In this document: positions 27,437 to 38,479 of the stretch, piece after piece
Numbering within the stretch: position 1 is the stretch's first letter
Layout of the letters: every line of letters starts with the position of its first letter
Assembly: GCA_964247055.1 (NCBI GenBank)
Contig: OZ176053.1
Span: forward strand, 8,928,001 to 8,992,000
Length of the DNA stretch: 64,000 nucleotides
Origin: Paragordius varius
Lineage: Eukaryota; Nematomorpha
Reading direction: 5' to 3'
The notes under the pieces: generated by a model
What the model was told of the DNA's origin: nothing
The model's input: only the letters and a program-made list of their open reading frames with translations
The model's database searches: none
Made by a program: the position numbers and the translations under genes

Positions 27437-29204
27437 ACAGTAGTAGTAGGAAGCAAAGTGTATAATCATATGATATAAATTCGAAAAAAATAAATATTTT
27501 TAATTTAAAAATAAAAAATTTTAATTTAAAATTGAATAGATTTTAAAGATATTTAATGATAAAAATTTAAACGGATAAAAAAAATTTATTTGTATTAAAA
27601 ATTTTTTTTCTTATAATCGTTAAAAAGCGGGACATTTTAAAAACGTAGCGGGACGCGGGAAGTGTGAAAAAGCGGGACGTCTGGTCACCTTAGTTATACT
27701 ATTATCGGATAATCTAATTGCATTTGTTTCGGCGTTTATATTATTATCATTTTTTACCCATCTATATGCAGATTGGGAAGATATGGCTTTTTCTATTCCC
27801 TTTTTCTTCACCCATTTTTCTCAACGATTCTCTGATCGCTTTACAGCAATCTTTCTTAGTTTGGATATAATTTATTTTGCTGTCAGCATTTTCTTTTTTC
27901 CATTTTTGGGAAGCAGATTTCTTTTTCTTAATTATATCTATCAGGGATATTTGCCACCACCATTTAAATGCTTTTTTATTATTAGATTTCATTCTGCCAA
28001 CATTCTTCTCTAGTGATTCAATGCAGCTATATTTAAAGGTCCAAAGGTGTTCTGGAGAGGTTGTTTTTTATTTAAGGGAATTTTCCGTGTCGAGTTTCAT
28101 TCTATTATTGATATTATTATCGACTAATTTTTTATATCTAAATTTAGGTTTATTTTGTCCACTGGCTGATTGTGTTGATGTATATTTATATATTCCATAA
28201 TGAGTTTCTGCTGTAGTTCTAAAGCGGGGATAGATTTAATATTTTTAAAATTAGATTTGTCTTCTTTTCTTGATATAATTATGTCAATCATCGAGCGATT
28301 TATGCCGGATACATAGGTTAGCAAGTTACTATAATTTTTTTTAAAAAAACGTATTAATGATAGATAAATTATTATTACTTGCGAAATCTAATAATATTTT
28401 ACCATCTCATTTAATCATCCATTCCAAAACCTCCATGTACTGAATGTATTGATTCTTTACCGAAGTGTGAGCTTAGGTCACCCCCGATAAATATGAAATC
28501 AGTGTGTGGAATAGCAGTGACTTTTTCATATAAAGCCAACCAGAATAAATCCCTAGTCTGAATCACAACCGATTTGTGGGGCGTACACGGATAAAATATG
28601 ATAGATTTTTTTGTTGAGTTGAATTTTTAATACTAATAATCTTTCAGATGAGTAATCAATTGATATGATATTGGGTACAATGAAATTTTTGACATAAACT
28701 CCGACACCTGATGAACGACCATTAGACCCAGACCAGAATAATTTATAATCTAGAATGCTTTTAGAACCAGTGTTCTTCCAGCGAGTTTCTTGGACGCAAC
28801 ATATTTCGATGTTCTTCGAGAAGAGCAAAGCTGCTATTTCCTGGCTCCTTCTGGTTAAAGATGTTATATTCAAAGTGGCCAAACGAATGATATGATTAGT
28901 ATGGTGTGTGGGATTCGTACACATCCTTATGTTTTGTTATAATATATGGATATGAGAAGAACAAGCAAATAGCGAGAAAGAAAAGTGAATTAGCGATAAG
29001 ATACTGAAATAAATTATGGAACAACCGTTTTTTACGCCGTGTATGCCCTTACTATCCGGCAGCCAGAGAATCTGGAGGAAAGTAAATAAACGTTTTCATA
29101 CAGTAAATAAATATAGATTTTATAATTTTACTTAGATGTGTACATATTAAAATGTTATATTAATCTGTTTATTTTCAATTTATCGCAAGATATAAAAATT
29201 TGGA

Positions 29205-29228
29205 CGGCCCCATATTGGACACCCCTGG
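29205..29228 (-). repeat. hAT-like terminus facing the one at 21290
   Basis: GGCCCCATATTGGACACCCC is the reverse-oriented counterpart of AGGGCTGTCCAACAC with its GGGGCC box. Only the terminus is recognised. Confidence 0.4.
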
Positions 29229-29295
29229 TCTATACCTTTACTGAGAGCCCGCTCAAAAAACGCCTTTTTTATATGAAAGCGTTTAATACGCTTAA

Positions 29296-30373
29296 CTAGG
29301 GAACTTTGTTTACATATACATTAATAAGATTCGTGTTAACGTAGTGAATAATGAAAGAAAATAAAAAAAAATTTATTATAGACTCAAATTTTTGCCCAAT
29401 GGCATCATCAGGAGTTATTTAAAGAAAAAACTTAAAATAAAGTACAACAAAGAAAAAAATATAAAAATTGACAAAAGAAAGTAACATAAAAGAAACCGTT
29501 ATAATCTTGAGCGCATGTGCAATATATTTTTTAAGAACATAAATATATCTACACTACCAGACAAATAAAACAGAAATTATAAAAAAATAAAAACTTTAAG
29601 TAATATCAATGCTGTATAAAGTTTTTGGAATAAAAATATTATGGCTTTTCATGAAAATTTTAGTTTGAGGGTGAATTTCTCTTTTCTCTTCTCGCCTATT
29701 CAAAAAATCATGTTTAGAGCTCTGTATGAATAAGGCTTCCTTTGTCAGTCTAGACTTGAGTTTCTTCTCGATTCCCAAGATATCTATTGTTGTAGAACAA
29801 CGGTGATCATTGTCAAAGCAATGTAAGAACATTGCTAAATTTTTGCATCTTAAGTGTTTTTTGTACCTCAATTTTATGTCGCGTTTTGACTGACCTATAT
29901 ATTTGGCAGGACAGTCTCTACAATTCAATCTGTATATTATGTTTTCAAGTTCGACATCGCGAGTTCTCAACATAGTGAAAACGTTCGCAGTAGGTTTGTA
30001 GTAAACCTTAAATTATTTTTCCTTTTTAAAATTTTGCCTAGGCTGGCAGAAAATCCGCTGTAAGGAAGGCAAACATTACGAACAATTGGGATACTGGTAG
30101 ATGATTGCGATTCATTTGTATGACAAGTGATCGGTGTTGCAGTATGCTCTGTGTCATTAATTGGATTGATCGATGCTAATGTATTTTTGTTTTTTAGGAC
30201 ATGGTTGACAGCCGACGTGATCCATTCCTGGTGGTAACCCTGGCGTAGCAGATATTGCACGATTTCACCCGTCTGTTTTATCTGCATTTCTAATGTGTTT
30301 GGTAGAAGGAGTGTACGTTTTATGTAGCTAGATACTATGGCTTTGTAGGTGAATGGCGGGTGATTAGATTCCA
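29296..30373 (-). mobile_element. Penelope-like element, 3' part with GIY-YIG endonuclease (copy 1)
   Basis: The frame at 29973-29596 gives a GIY-YIG endonuclease of the Penelope-like retroelement type: YRLNCRDCPAKYIGQSKRD, LRYKKHLRCK and a KEALFIQS segment. The frame at 30374-29967 is the linker that precedes it in these elements (YKAIVSSYIKRTLLLP, LRQGYHQEWI, NVCLPYSGFS). The reverse transcriptase core is not present, so this is a 5'-truncated copy. It faces a second copy head to head, separated by about 200 bases. Confidence 0.85.
29381..29412 (-). ncRNA. Degenerate hammerhead-ribozyme-like motif of the Penelope-like element
   Basis: Read on the minus strand, ACTC is followed by CTGATGA, a short stem (TGCC, loop, GGCA), an AAA run and GAGTC. 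CTGATGA, the second stem and the first stem (ACTC with GAGT) fit a hammerhead layout, and Penelope-like elements are known to carry hammerhead motifs. The G expected before the AAA is replaced by A, so it is probably inactive. The second copy lacks this stretch. Confidence 0.4.
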
Positions 30374-30559
30374 AAGACAGGAAGCTGAAATTAAATAATT
30401 TTTTATAATGAACTTTGGTGGTTATGGATATCTGGTTGTCATTGCGGATTTTAGATATACAATGTCTAAAAAAGGTATTGAATTGTCGATTTCCTCTTCT
30501 TTTGTGAATTTTAATTCCGATTCGTTGTTTAGCGCTATAAATAATTTATTTTTAATTTC

Positions 30560-31475
30560 TGAATCTATTATTAAGACTAATCACCCGCCATCCACCTACA
30601 AAGCCATAGTATCTAGCTACATAAAGCGTACACTCCTTCTACCAAAAACATTAGAAATGCAGATAAAACAGACGGGTGAAATCGTGCAATATCTGCTACG
30701 CCAGGGTTACCACCAGGAATGGATCACGTCGGCTGTCAACCCTGTCCTAAAAAACAAAAATACATTAGCATCGATCAATCCAATTAATGACACAGAGCAT
30801 ACTGCAACACCGATCACTTGTCATACAAATGAATTGCAATCATCTACAAGTATCCCAATTGTTCGTAATGTTTGCCTTCCTTACAGCGGATTTTCTGCCA
30901 GCCTCCTGCCAAATATATAGGTCAGTCAAAACGCGACATAAAATTGAGGTACAAAGAACACTTAAGATGCAAAAATTCAGCAATGTTCTTACATTGCTTT
31001 GACAATGATCACCGTTGTTCTACAACAATAGATATCATGAAAATCGGGAAGAACCTCAAGTCTAGACTGACAAAGGAAGCCTTATTCATACAGAGCTCTG
31101 AACATGACCTTTTGAATAGGCGAGAAGAGAAAAGAGAAATTCACCCTCAAACCAAAATTTTTATAAAAAGCCATAATATTTTTACTCCAAAAACTTTATA
31201 CAGCATTGATATTACTTAAAATTTTTATTTTTTATGATTTCTGTTTTATTTGTCTGGTAGTGTAGTGATATTTATGTTCTTATAAAAAATATATTGCATT
31301 GCGCTCAAGATTATAACGGTTTCTTTTATGTTACTTTCTTTTGTCTATTGTATCAATTTATATGTATTGATTTGTCTCATTAATTACATTTTATATTTTT
31401 TTCTTTGGTGTACTTTATTTTAAGTTTTTTCTTTTAACAACTCCTTCACGGCGTTAACACGAATCTTATTTAACA
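30560..31475 (+). mobile_element. Penelope-like element, 3' part (copy 2, inverted relative to copy 1)
   Basis: The plus-strand frame 30408-30920 carries the same linker as copy 1 (YKAIVSSYIKRTLLLP, LRQGYHQEWI), and 30872-31219 the distal part of the GIY-YIG domain (KYIGQSKRDIKLRYKEH, CFDNDHRCSTT). Sequence identity with copy 1 is high, so duplication was recent relative to other repeats here. Part of the endonuclease N terminus is missing. Both copies finish near the shared word GTTAACACGAATCT. Confidence 0.83.
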
Positions 31476-31479
31476 ACCC

Positions 31480-32663
31480 ATCGTCGTCACCCACTCAACA
31501 TATACATTAATTTTAAAATTTCTTCAGCGATTTCTTTTTGCGATTTTACAACCAGTGAGGCTGAACAACGCAGGCTAAATAAACAAAGGTTTGATTATAC
31601 TTGTATATGAATAAATATCCATTAAAATATTACTTTGCGAAAAATCGCAAAAGTCGACATTTTACGCTTTATATGTCTGGATGTATAAAATCATTATTTA
31701 TCAATTTGATAGCGCTAAAGATATGATAATTTTAAAAGTTCTCTTTCAAATTTAAATAAATATATAATGGCAAAATAGCTGTTATGTCTTAATTTTGAAC
31801 ATCAAAATAAAACTTTTAATAAAAATCTAAAGTCTCTTTATATTCTTAAAAAAGCACGCGTGAAATATACAGGAACCGTTATTAAGAAAAGGTTATTCTG
31901 AGCTGTTTTTTAAGACCTGAGACTAAACACAAAATGGGTAACCTCTTGGGTTTTACAGGTTATTCCAGATAGATATCAATAAAAATTTGGAAAATATGAC
32001 GGTAAAAAACGAACTCACAAATGACAACAAAATTGATAAAAATATAAATTTTAAAAAACGCAATTTGCCCTAACGAAAAATAAATCAATATCATAAGAAA
32101 ACCAGGAGTTAATAGTTTTGCAAAAGTTTGTATTTCGCGTTCTTCCTGCATCATTAGTTAAGTTATTGTCCAACCATTCAAAAAATCAATCGTTGTGATG
32201 CAACATTCGAGATAATCTCAGATTATATATAAAAATTTAACTAAAATATTAAATAATGATATCATATGCACAACATATAAAATTAAAAATTATCCAGGTT
32301 TTAAAATAATATCACAAATTTATTAATATTAAATTATGTCTTAAATCAATGGCGTCAAAAATATTTTTTTATTTAAGGATATGTAAACGTATTCGGCATC
32401 CACTGATTTTCACATAAAAAATTTATACTTATCATACCAAAAGTTTATATCTTAAAACTCTCGACAGAGATTTCCAGAACTAAAACAATAATACTTTCTT
32501 AATAACTGTGTTATTATAAATAAAGCTGATGATGAACTACTAATATTATGAATGGCTAGAAAGACTATGACAGACCATATATTTTTAAAAAATATGATTT
32601 TTATATATTTAAATTTATTATATAATACGCCAATAAAAAATTAGAACTATAATTAATAATTAT
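31480..32663. other. Intergenic DNA between the Penelope-like copy and ARPC4
   Basis: AT-rich. A 64-codon minus-strand frame (32154-31960) encodes a hydrophobic stretch (FLMILIYFSLGQIAF) after a short acidic start, which might be a small membrane protein, but I recognise no family and do not call it. Confidence 0.35.
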
Positions 32664-33239
32664 TTATACTCTTTTCAAAAATTCTTCAGCGGAGATTCGA
32701 GCACGAGTATTAAGTGAAAGCTTCATATCACTAATTTCTTTATCGATTTCTTCCATAAAATATATAATAAAATCCACAAGTTTGTGCTTAAACATAGTTT
32801 CAGTATGAAAGTTTGTAATTAAGAAACTAATATTGTACCCCTAAAATATATTTTGGAAAATACCGGCAATGGTTTTTTGCGTAAAATAGAAAAATTATCC
32901 GCTCTTAATATCAAAAATTTGGTAAATTTGCGGCATAACATTTTTTCTAAATCATCAGATTGCTTAAGTGAAATGCTGATCCGAATAGAATTTATAGATG
33001 GTTCAATCAGAATTTTTTCCTTCTCATTACGACTAATAATAATGGGATTATATACTAATTCTTTATTAGACCTTAACAATAAGAATGTAAAACAACTTTA
33101 TTTCTATTTCAGGCTTATTGTGCCTTTCCACAATTTGTGATGAAAAGTTTTCCATAGATACAGCGGCAGATAATGTGTGTCTGACCGCATTTAAATAGGG
33201 TTTTAAAGTAGTGGCCTAAAATTATTAGCAATATACCAT
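32664..33239 (-). CDS. ARPC4: Arp2/3 complex subunit 4 (ARPC4, p20)
   Basis: ARPC4 forms, with ARPC2, the core of the Arp2/3 complex that nucleates branched actin filaments in the cytoplasm. Coding exons on the minus strand are 33239-33237 (ATG only), 33215-33097, 33071-32864 and 32840-32664. They sum to 507 nt and give 168 aa, the same length as human ARPC4. Family blocks run throughout: [87 protein letters not shown] and [10 protein letters not shown] at the C terminus. The three introns are 21, 25 and 23 nt, all GT-AG, with phases that restore the family sequence exactly. The start is chosen because ATG directly precedes a 21-nt intron and the reading then gives M-ATTLKPYL, in line with human MTATLRPYL. 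A conserved, surely functional gene. Confidence 0.95.
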
Positions 33240-36200
33240 ATCAATGAATACTGCACATTCACAAAGTCAGTATGAAAATATGATCACTAACAATATCATT
33301 CTGTAATTTGCTATTAAAAAAATTTGTATGAATTAAATTTGCACACCATATTTTTGGAATTTTATTAAATGTGGAATTGCAGTATAGTTTGTTGACAATA
33401 ATAAGCGTGTCCTATGCATAACACTTGCAAAATTAAGGGATGAAATATCCTGATTAAACATATATATTAAGATCAGAAAATGTGTCAGAATTATCATGGT
33501 TACGAATATAAGATGTTTTAGACTTTTGTGGTTACTGCTTTATATCAGAAAATGGCATTTGGTAAAAATTAAATGTTAAATTTCAAAAAATATCCCAACC
33601 TTTATAACATGAAATACACATGTCCCAAATTTTACGCCCTTCTAAAATAGAGTGACTAAAATTCCAAGGCGATAAAAATCTCATATGCTAAATATTTTGA
33701 CATCAGAAAAAGTTTTATCCCGAAATAGGATATTTTGCTCAAAATTATTAATAATAATTTTTTGAAGCGTACTCCATACTTTTTTGAGGCATGATGATAA
33801 CAGCATTAAAACTCTTTACTATATCAAATATATTTGATAGTGTTCTATGATGCTAACATTATCACCTCAAATTTTAATAATATTTGTTCGCCTTATTTCT
33901 GTTAAATATAAATTTAAAAACAAGCGAACTTTTAAAGTTAAATTCTGAGTTGATAGAAATGTTAAGCATCATAAATTATAAAGTGATTTCAATATTATAA
34001 AGCGTTTTTAGAACGTTTTCAATATGCCTCAAAATTATATGAAGTTGCGCCCCAACAAATCTTTGCTGAATTTTTGATCAAAATATTGATTTTTCATAAA
34101 AAAACTTTTTTTAATGTTGTAGCAGTTATTTCAAACTTTTATCATGCAATATCGATATTTTAGTTTTATTCAAAAAACTATTACCCATTTTAGATGGGCA
34201 AAATAGGAAGTTATGGAGCCCATTATTAAAATTCTATAAGAATATTGTTTTGCTTTCTATATTCAGAGGGTGCACAAGAAATAATAACCTGCAAAACTAT
34301 ATATATTCTAATAGAATAATGTTTCAGAATTATCATGGTACATTTTTTTTACAAGAAAGTTATTTATACTTTTGTGGTAGCTACTCTATATCAGAAAATC
34401 CCGAAATTTGCGCATATTTTAAATAAAATTTTTGGTGTAAGCTAAATGCTTCACTCCTATAATATCACTAAAATATATCATAAACTACATATAAAAAGTA
34501 AAAAGATATTTTCAAAAAATTTTAAATTTTAGATGTGGGCTTTGAAAATCCCAAACATCTTCGTTCGTCTTATTTTTCTTTAAATATACACAAAAAAATC
34601 GAGATTGAATGATAGAAATTTTAGATACATGCCAAATTTTAATATCAACTATAAATATATTAAAAAAATTGCATACTTATTTTTAAAAATTAAATTTTAA
34701 GAAAAATTTATAACCGCATTTCATGCTATTCTGAAGCAGGGCGGAAAGGGTATAAAAACGCTTTAAGACATTATAAAAACACTTTTTCTATATTATTCGT
34801 AATCCCTTTATATTTTAATTTTAAGGTCTGTTTTTTTCCTAATTCTGGTGGATTTTTGTAAGACAACCCAATTTATATATTACATAAATTTTAAAACGAA
34901 CGAATATTTTAAATATTAATTTTAAAACCCGTTCTATATTTATTTATCAGTTTATAAATCCGTGTCCGGTTTCTCAATTTTATTTAATGAAAAAAATACT
35001 TTTTTAATTAGAATTTAGGCTTCGTTTTTGATCATACGCATCTATTTGAAAGAAATCAAGGATAAGGGTATATTGAGTTTTATGAAGATATCAGAAATAT
35101 TAAAATATAAAATAGGCTTAAGTGATCCTTATTGTTTTGTTGCAACTTACAAGGCGGCATATTAAGATTAATAATGTTAAAATAGGGATATGACGATAGA
35201 TATGCCTCTTTGATAACCACATTTGTACAAAAAATATTGGTTAATATAAAATATGTCCATTTTGTATGGAAGATTTTATTACATAATGTTTATGTATAAG
35301 CCGCAAATAATCTTGGTGTACTGAGCTAGGTTATAAATACCCTTATAATGCATTATTTGTCGGTACTATGTATTTGCCCCCGAGATAAAAAACCATTTTA
35401 TTCGAAACAATATACATGTGCATATGAAAATATATAAATTTAGAATCGTTTTGAAACATATAAAAATCTAAAATTGAAATTTGCACAAAATGTCATAGAA
35501 ACGTTTTTATTATCGTTTCAAAAAAAGTTGATTTTGAATTCTCTTGAATACATCCAAGTAGTTGCGTGGTAAATATTAAATTAAAGTTTACGTTCAAAAT
35601 TTAATGAGATGGATGTGCCTGTTTTTGATTGCATAACAAATTCAATCTTGTTATAATGTTTGAAACTGCTGGACGTAAGACCTCTTCAACATTTTGTATC
35701 GCTGAACGAAATTGGGATGTGTTAAAGCTGAGAAAGAAACTTCATATAAATATGTGGTGTAATGGCAGAAGTACATTTAACGCCATATCGGCGATTGTCT
35801 AAAGTTTTCTAGTTCCGATCCAGATTTCTGTCAAGGGCTTTAATTGTATATTTAATTGGCTGGTGGTAGATCCAACAATATACGAGTATAAATGGAAAAT
35901 ATTTTTAAACTCACTAATTTGGAATAACATTCACTTCGTTCACAATCATACAATGGTTAAATGAAAATAACAATGAAAAATTATGTAGTTTCTTCGAAAT
36001 AACACTTAGAAATTTTGTTGATAATATTTATCAGGATTTCGCTTTTAAGAGATATAATGAGGTATAAACAGTCTTTCCGAACCAGGAGATTTTATGATAT
36101 ATTTATCTACGATTATTGTTATTTTTCTTTATAATAATTTTACAAGTTAAAAAACTTTTGTTATACGCTCGCGATCCCATAATTTTGCTCCGCAACCCGA

Positions 36201-37746
36201 ATTGGGTCGCGACTCATAGATTAAGAAGCACTGATCTAGAAGATTTTAAACAAGATTAACTCAAATTAGGTTATAAAATTTGGTACCAGTTTTCGTAAAA
36301 ATATCAAAAGTGAAGCTTTGGGGGTATTTAATTTTTTTGTTATTTTTTGATTAAACATTGCGGCAAAACTTTTGATACAGCATGCTGTGTCTTATATGGC
36401 TTTAGATCCGGGAAGTTCTCGGATTGCCCATTCCATCCATCAAAGTTTTAGTATCTATTTTAAAATCGTATATTATTCAATTTAACACTTCATTATTTTT
36501 TCACTTTTTTGTCTTGGCTTACATTTTGGGGTAGTTTTATATCGCAAAGCTCAATTTTGCAAATAAATTACAGTTTTGAAAGTTATTTTAGTTAAAATTT
36601 AATCAAACATTGTTCTCATGTACCAGATCAAATTTACAGTTTTGTGACTTATAGACTCTAAAATTGGGAAGCTCCAAAACACGATTTATATGAACGGCTA
36701 AAATTAAAATCAAAATATATCAAGTTTTTGCTTGTAAAATGTGGCCTGAAGCTTTTTTAAAATTATTAACATTTTCCAACCATAATATACATTTACTTGC
36801 TTGTTGCATTAGCGATGCAAAAAAATTTAAATAAAAAAATGGGGGCAAAAAAGTTTGAGTTGAGGATTTCTTTATAATTTTATACTTTTTAAAAATAAAT
36901 TGTAAAATCTGCCTAAAAGAGTAAAGAGAGAATATTTTTAAATTCGCATTATTACCTTAAATATTTTTAAGATATTCAAATTTCAAATGGCTCTGGGATA
37001 TAAAACTACCCAAGATATATGAGTGCTAAAAGGTTTTATATATTGTGCATTAAATATTTTGAATTTGGACAATTGTAAAAATCTACCATTTAAGACGTTT
37101 ATTATTATTATAGAATTTTATGGTTATCAGTATGTCATAAAAACTTAATTTTTACAAGAAAATTTAATTGACATTATATGCGCTAATTTTGCGATTTCCC
37201 TATGAAACAATTCGAAAAGTGTAAATATTTTAGAGTAGAGCTAAACCAAAATCACCATAGGATCCTAAGACCTTAACTATCATATTTAATCAGTATTTAA
37301 ATATTATTTTTTAAAATGAAGCAAATAGCTTTCCAAAAAATCACATTTAACAAAATGTCCGTTAATTTTGCAGTTTCCATGAGCAATCATACAAAAATGT
37401 AAATATTTTTTTAATAACTCCCAAAGTCTAAAACCGAAACCACTATAATCGAATTTGCTCAAGATCTTTTGCATTCACTTATAACATATTTATATTAAAT
37501 GCATTATTTTAAGTAATAATTTCGATTAGAATAGAAATTATCAAATCACATCTATAAAATTGTGTAAAATAGGTCATTTTTCATTCTGAGTTTCATAATA
37601 TCTGATCCAGCAAGTCTGAATAGTTTGGAAGTTTCGGCTTAAATCATAAAAACATTTTCATTAATGACAGAAATTAATTTCAAATCAAATTTATCTTACA
37701 AAAAAGGCCTTATGATTCTCATATACCAACTATAAGAGTTTATATA
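33240..37746. other. Gene-poor 4.5 kb with dispersed repeat copies
   Basis: No host gene is seen. Copies of a dispersed repeat recur near 33470-33620 and 34250-34560, marked by CAGAATTATCATGGT, CTATATCAGAAAAT and CATAAACTACATATAAA. A hAT remnant lies at 35590-36233. The rest is AT-rich sequence in which many words resemble other repeats in the window but no boundaries can be set. Confidence 0.45.
35590..36233 (-). mobile_element. hAT (ZBED5/FAM200-like) transposase C-terminal remnant with one end
   Basis: On the minus strand, around 35750, VSFSALTHPNF and RYKMLKRSYVQ, and further on LLCNQKQAHPSH, match the C terminus of hAT transposases of the kind domesticated as ZBED5/FAM200. The right boundary GGGTCGCGACTCATAG...AAGAAGCACTG at about 36200-36233 is the classical end of such elements (CAGTGCTTCTTAA on the other strand). 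Most of the transposase is missing. Confidence 0.65.
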
Positions 37747-37748
37747 TA

Positions 37749-38389
37749 CCATTTGCACTACAAGAGGTCCTTGAAAATTTCAAGTTGGTCCTTGTTACTT
37801 GAACAGTTCAAGTTGGTCCTTGAACATTTCAAGTTGGTCCTTGAACACTTCAAGTTGGTCCTTTGACTTTTTTGTTTTGTTTTTAACTTTTATCAATCAA
37901 ATCGTAAATAATTTATCTATTTTATTGTTTTTAACCTATTTTCTATTATTTAACATAAATTTAAAATCGATATCAACTTTTAATCTTTGAGAAACCGTAT
38001 ACCTTTATTAATTTCTTTAAATAATTTTGGATATTTATAAAATTTTAACACGAAATGAAAAAAATATATAATTTTCTGGGTTATTAATTAAATTTTTTTA
38101 TTAAAAACATAAAAAAGTCAATAATTTTGTTTAATTGAAAAAAATAGTTTGAAACAAAAAAGTAATTTTTCAATAAAAAATTTTTATTTTTAAATGAATA
38201 ATATAATAAAGAAAATTAGGTTAATAAATAATAAAATAAAAAAATAAACGCAAAAATTATGGTTAAATCAAAATTTTTAAATTATTAGGACCAACTCGTT
38301 CGAGGACCAACTTGAAGTGTTCAAGGACCAACTTGAATTGTTCAAGGACCAACTTGAACTGTTCAAGGACCAACTTGAAGTGCAAATGG
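37749..38389. mobile_element. MITE with subterminal 20-bp palindromic tandem repeats
   Basis: The ends CCATTTGCACTACAAG and CTTGAAGTGCAAATGG are inverted repeats in a TATATA context. Next to the left end, four spaced copies of TTCAAGTTGGTCCTTG occur in tandem with a period of about 20 bp. Next to the right end are four copies in reverse orientation (CAAGGACCAACTTGAA). Each junction word, such as CTTGAAGTGTTCAAG, is itself a palindrome. The interior (about 37870-38280) is plain AT-rich DNA without coding capacity. Confidence 0.8.
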
Positions 38390-38479
38390 TATATATGCAA
38401 TATGTTGTTTAATTACATAAACATTGATTAAAAATACAACAATCAAAACATTTCATACTTTACAAATTTTTAAAATATT

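Larger units (their letters stand above)
23657..27692 (-). mobile_element. hAT DNA transposon (4036 bp) inserted in LINE-B
   Basis: The ends TAAGGTGACCAGA and CTGGTCACCTTA are inverted repeats. The flanking 8-bp GTTATACT is identical at 23649-23656 and 27693-27700, so the insertion into the LINE is unambiguous and is the younger event. The terminal regions carry repeated GCGGGAC words. Inside are a broken transposase on the minus strand, an inverted duplication of its 3' half, and a block of about seven 143-bp tandem repeats between the transposase start and the right end. Confidence 0.93.
21875..28990 (-). mobile_element. LINE-B: longest non-LTR retrotransposon copy, split by a hAT insertion
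   Basis: On the minus strand an apurinic-type endonuclease begins at 28924 (IRLATLNITSLTRRSQEI, CCVQETRWK, LFWSGS, SSGVGVYV). Fragments continue to 27701, where a 4-kb hAT element (23657-27692) interrupts. Beyond it the reverse transcriptase resumes at 23480-22911 (FSKNKGTIDTIFIIRQLQ, VDMEQAFDSVPH). It continues at 23031-22510 (GLHQGSILSPLLFILIMEEI, LLYADDLILC, and zinc-finger residues CSVCSLNV, CNKCLKWVHK). C-terminal pieces run to about 21875. Several frame changes and stops make it dead. About 3 kb of LINE remain after removing the insert, close to the expected length for an APE-type element. The intact YADD box shows the active-site sequence of the family. Confidence 0.88.

Noticed and set aside
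27783-28200. Plus-strand frames of 76-107 residues in the LINE-B region
   Set aside because: They are antisense shadows of the LINE endonuclease part on the minus strand.
21290-29228. One 8-kb hAT element bounded by the facing termini
   Set aside because: The ends are of the same type, but no 8-bp duplication is shared, so I list only the two termini.
30408-30920. A 170-residue frame as a host gene
   Set aside because: Its second half is the linker of a Penelope-like element and is duplicated in reverse at 30374-29967; the first part has no recognisable family.
31960-32154. A 64-residue hydrophobic frame as a small membrane protein
   Set aside because: No recognisable family and no splice evidence; hydrophobic frames arise easily from T-rich DNA.
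37760-37865. CRISPR-like 20-bp repeats
   Set aside because: There are no unique spacers, and the same words occur inverted at the other end of a MITE.
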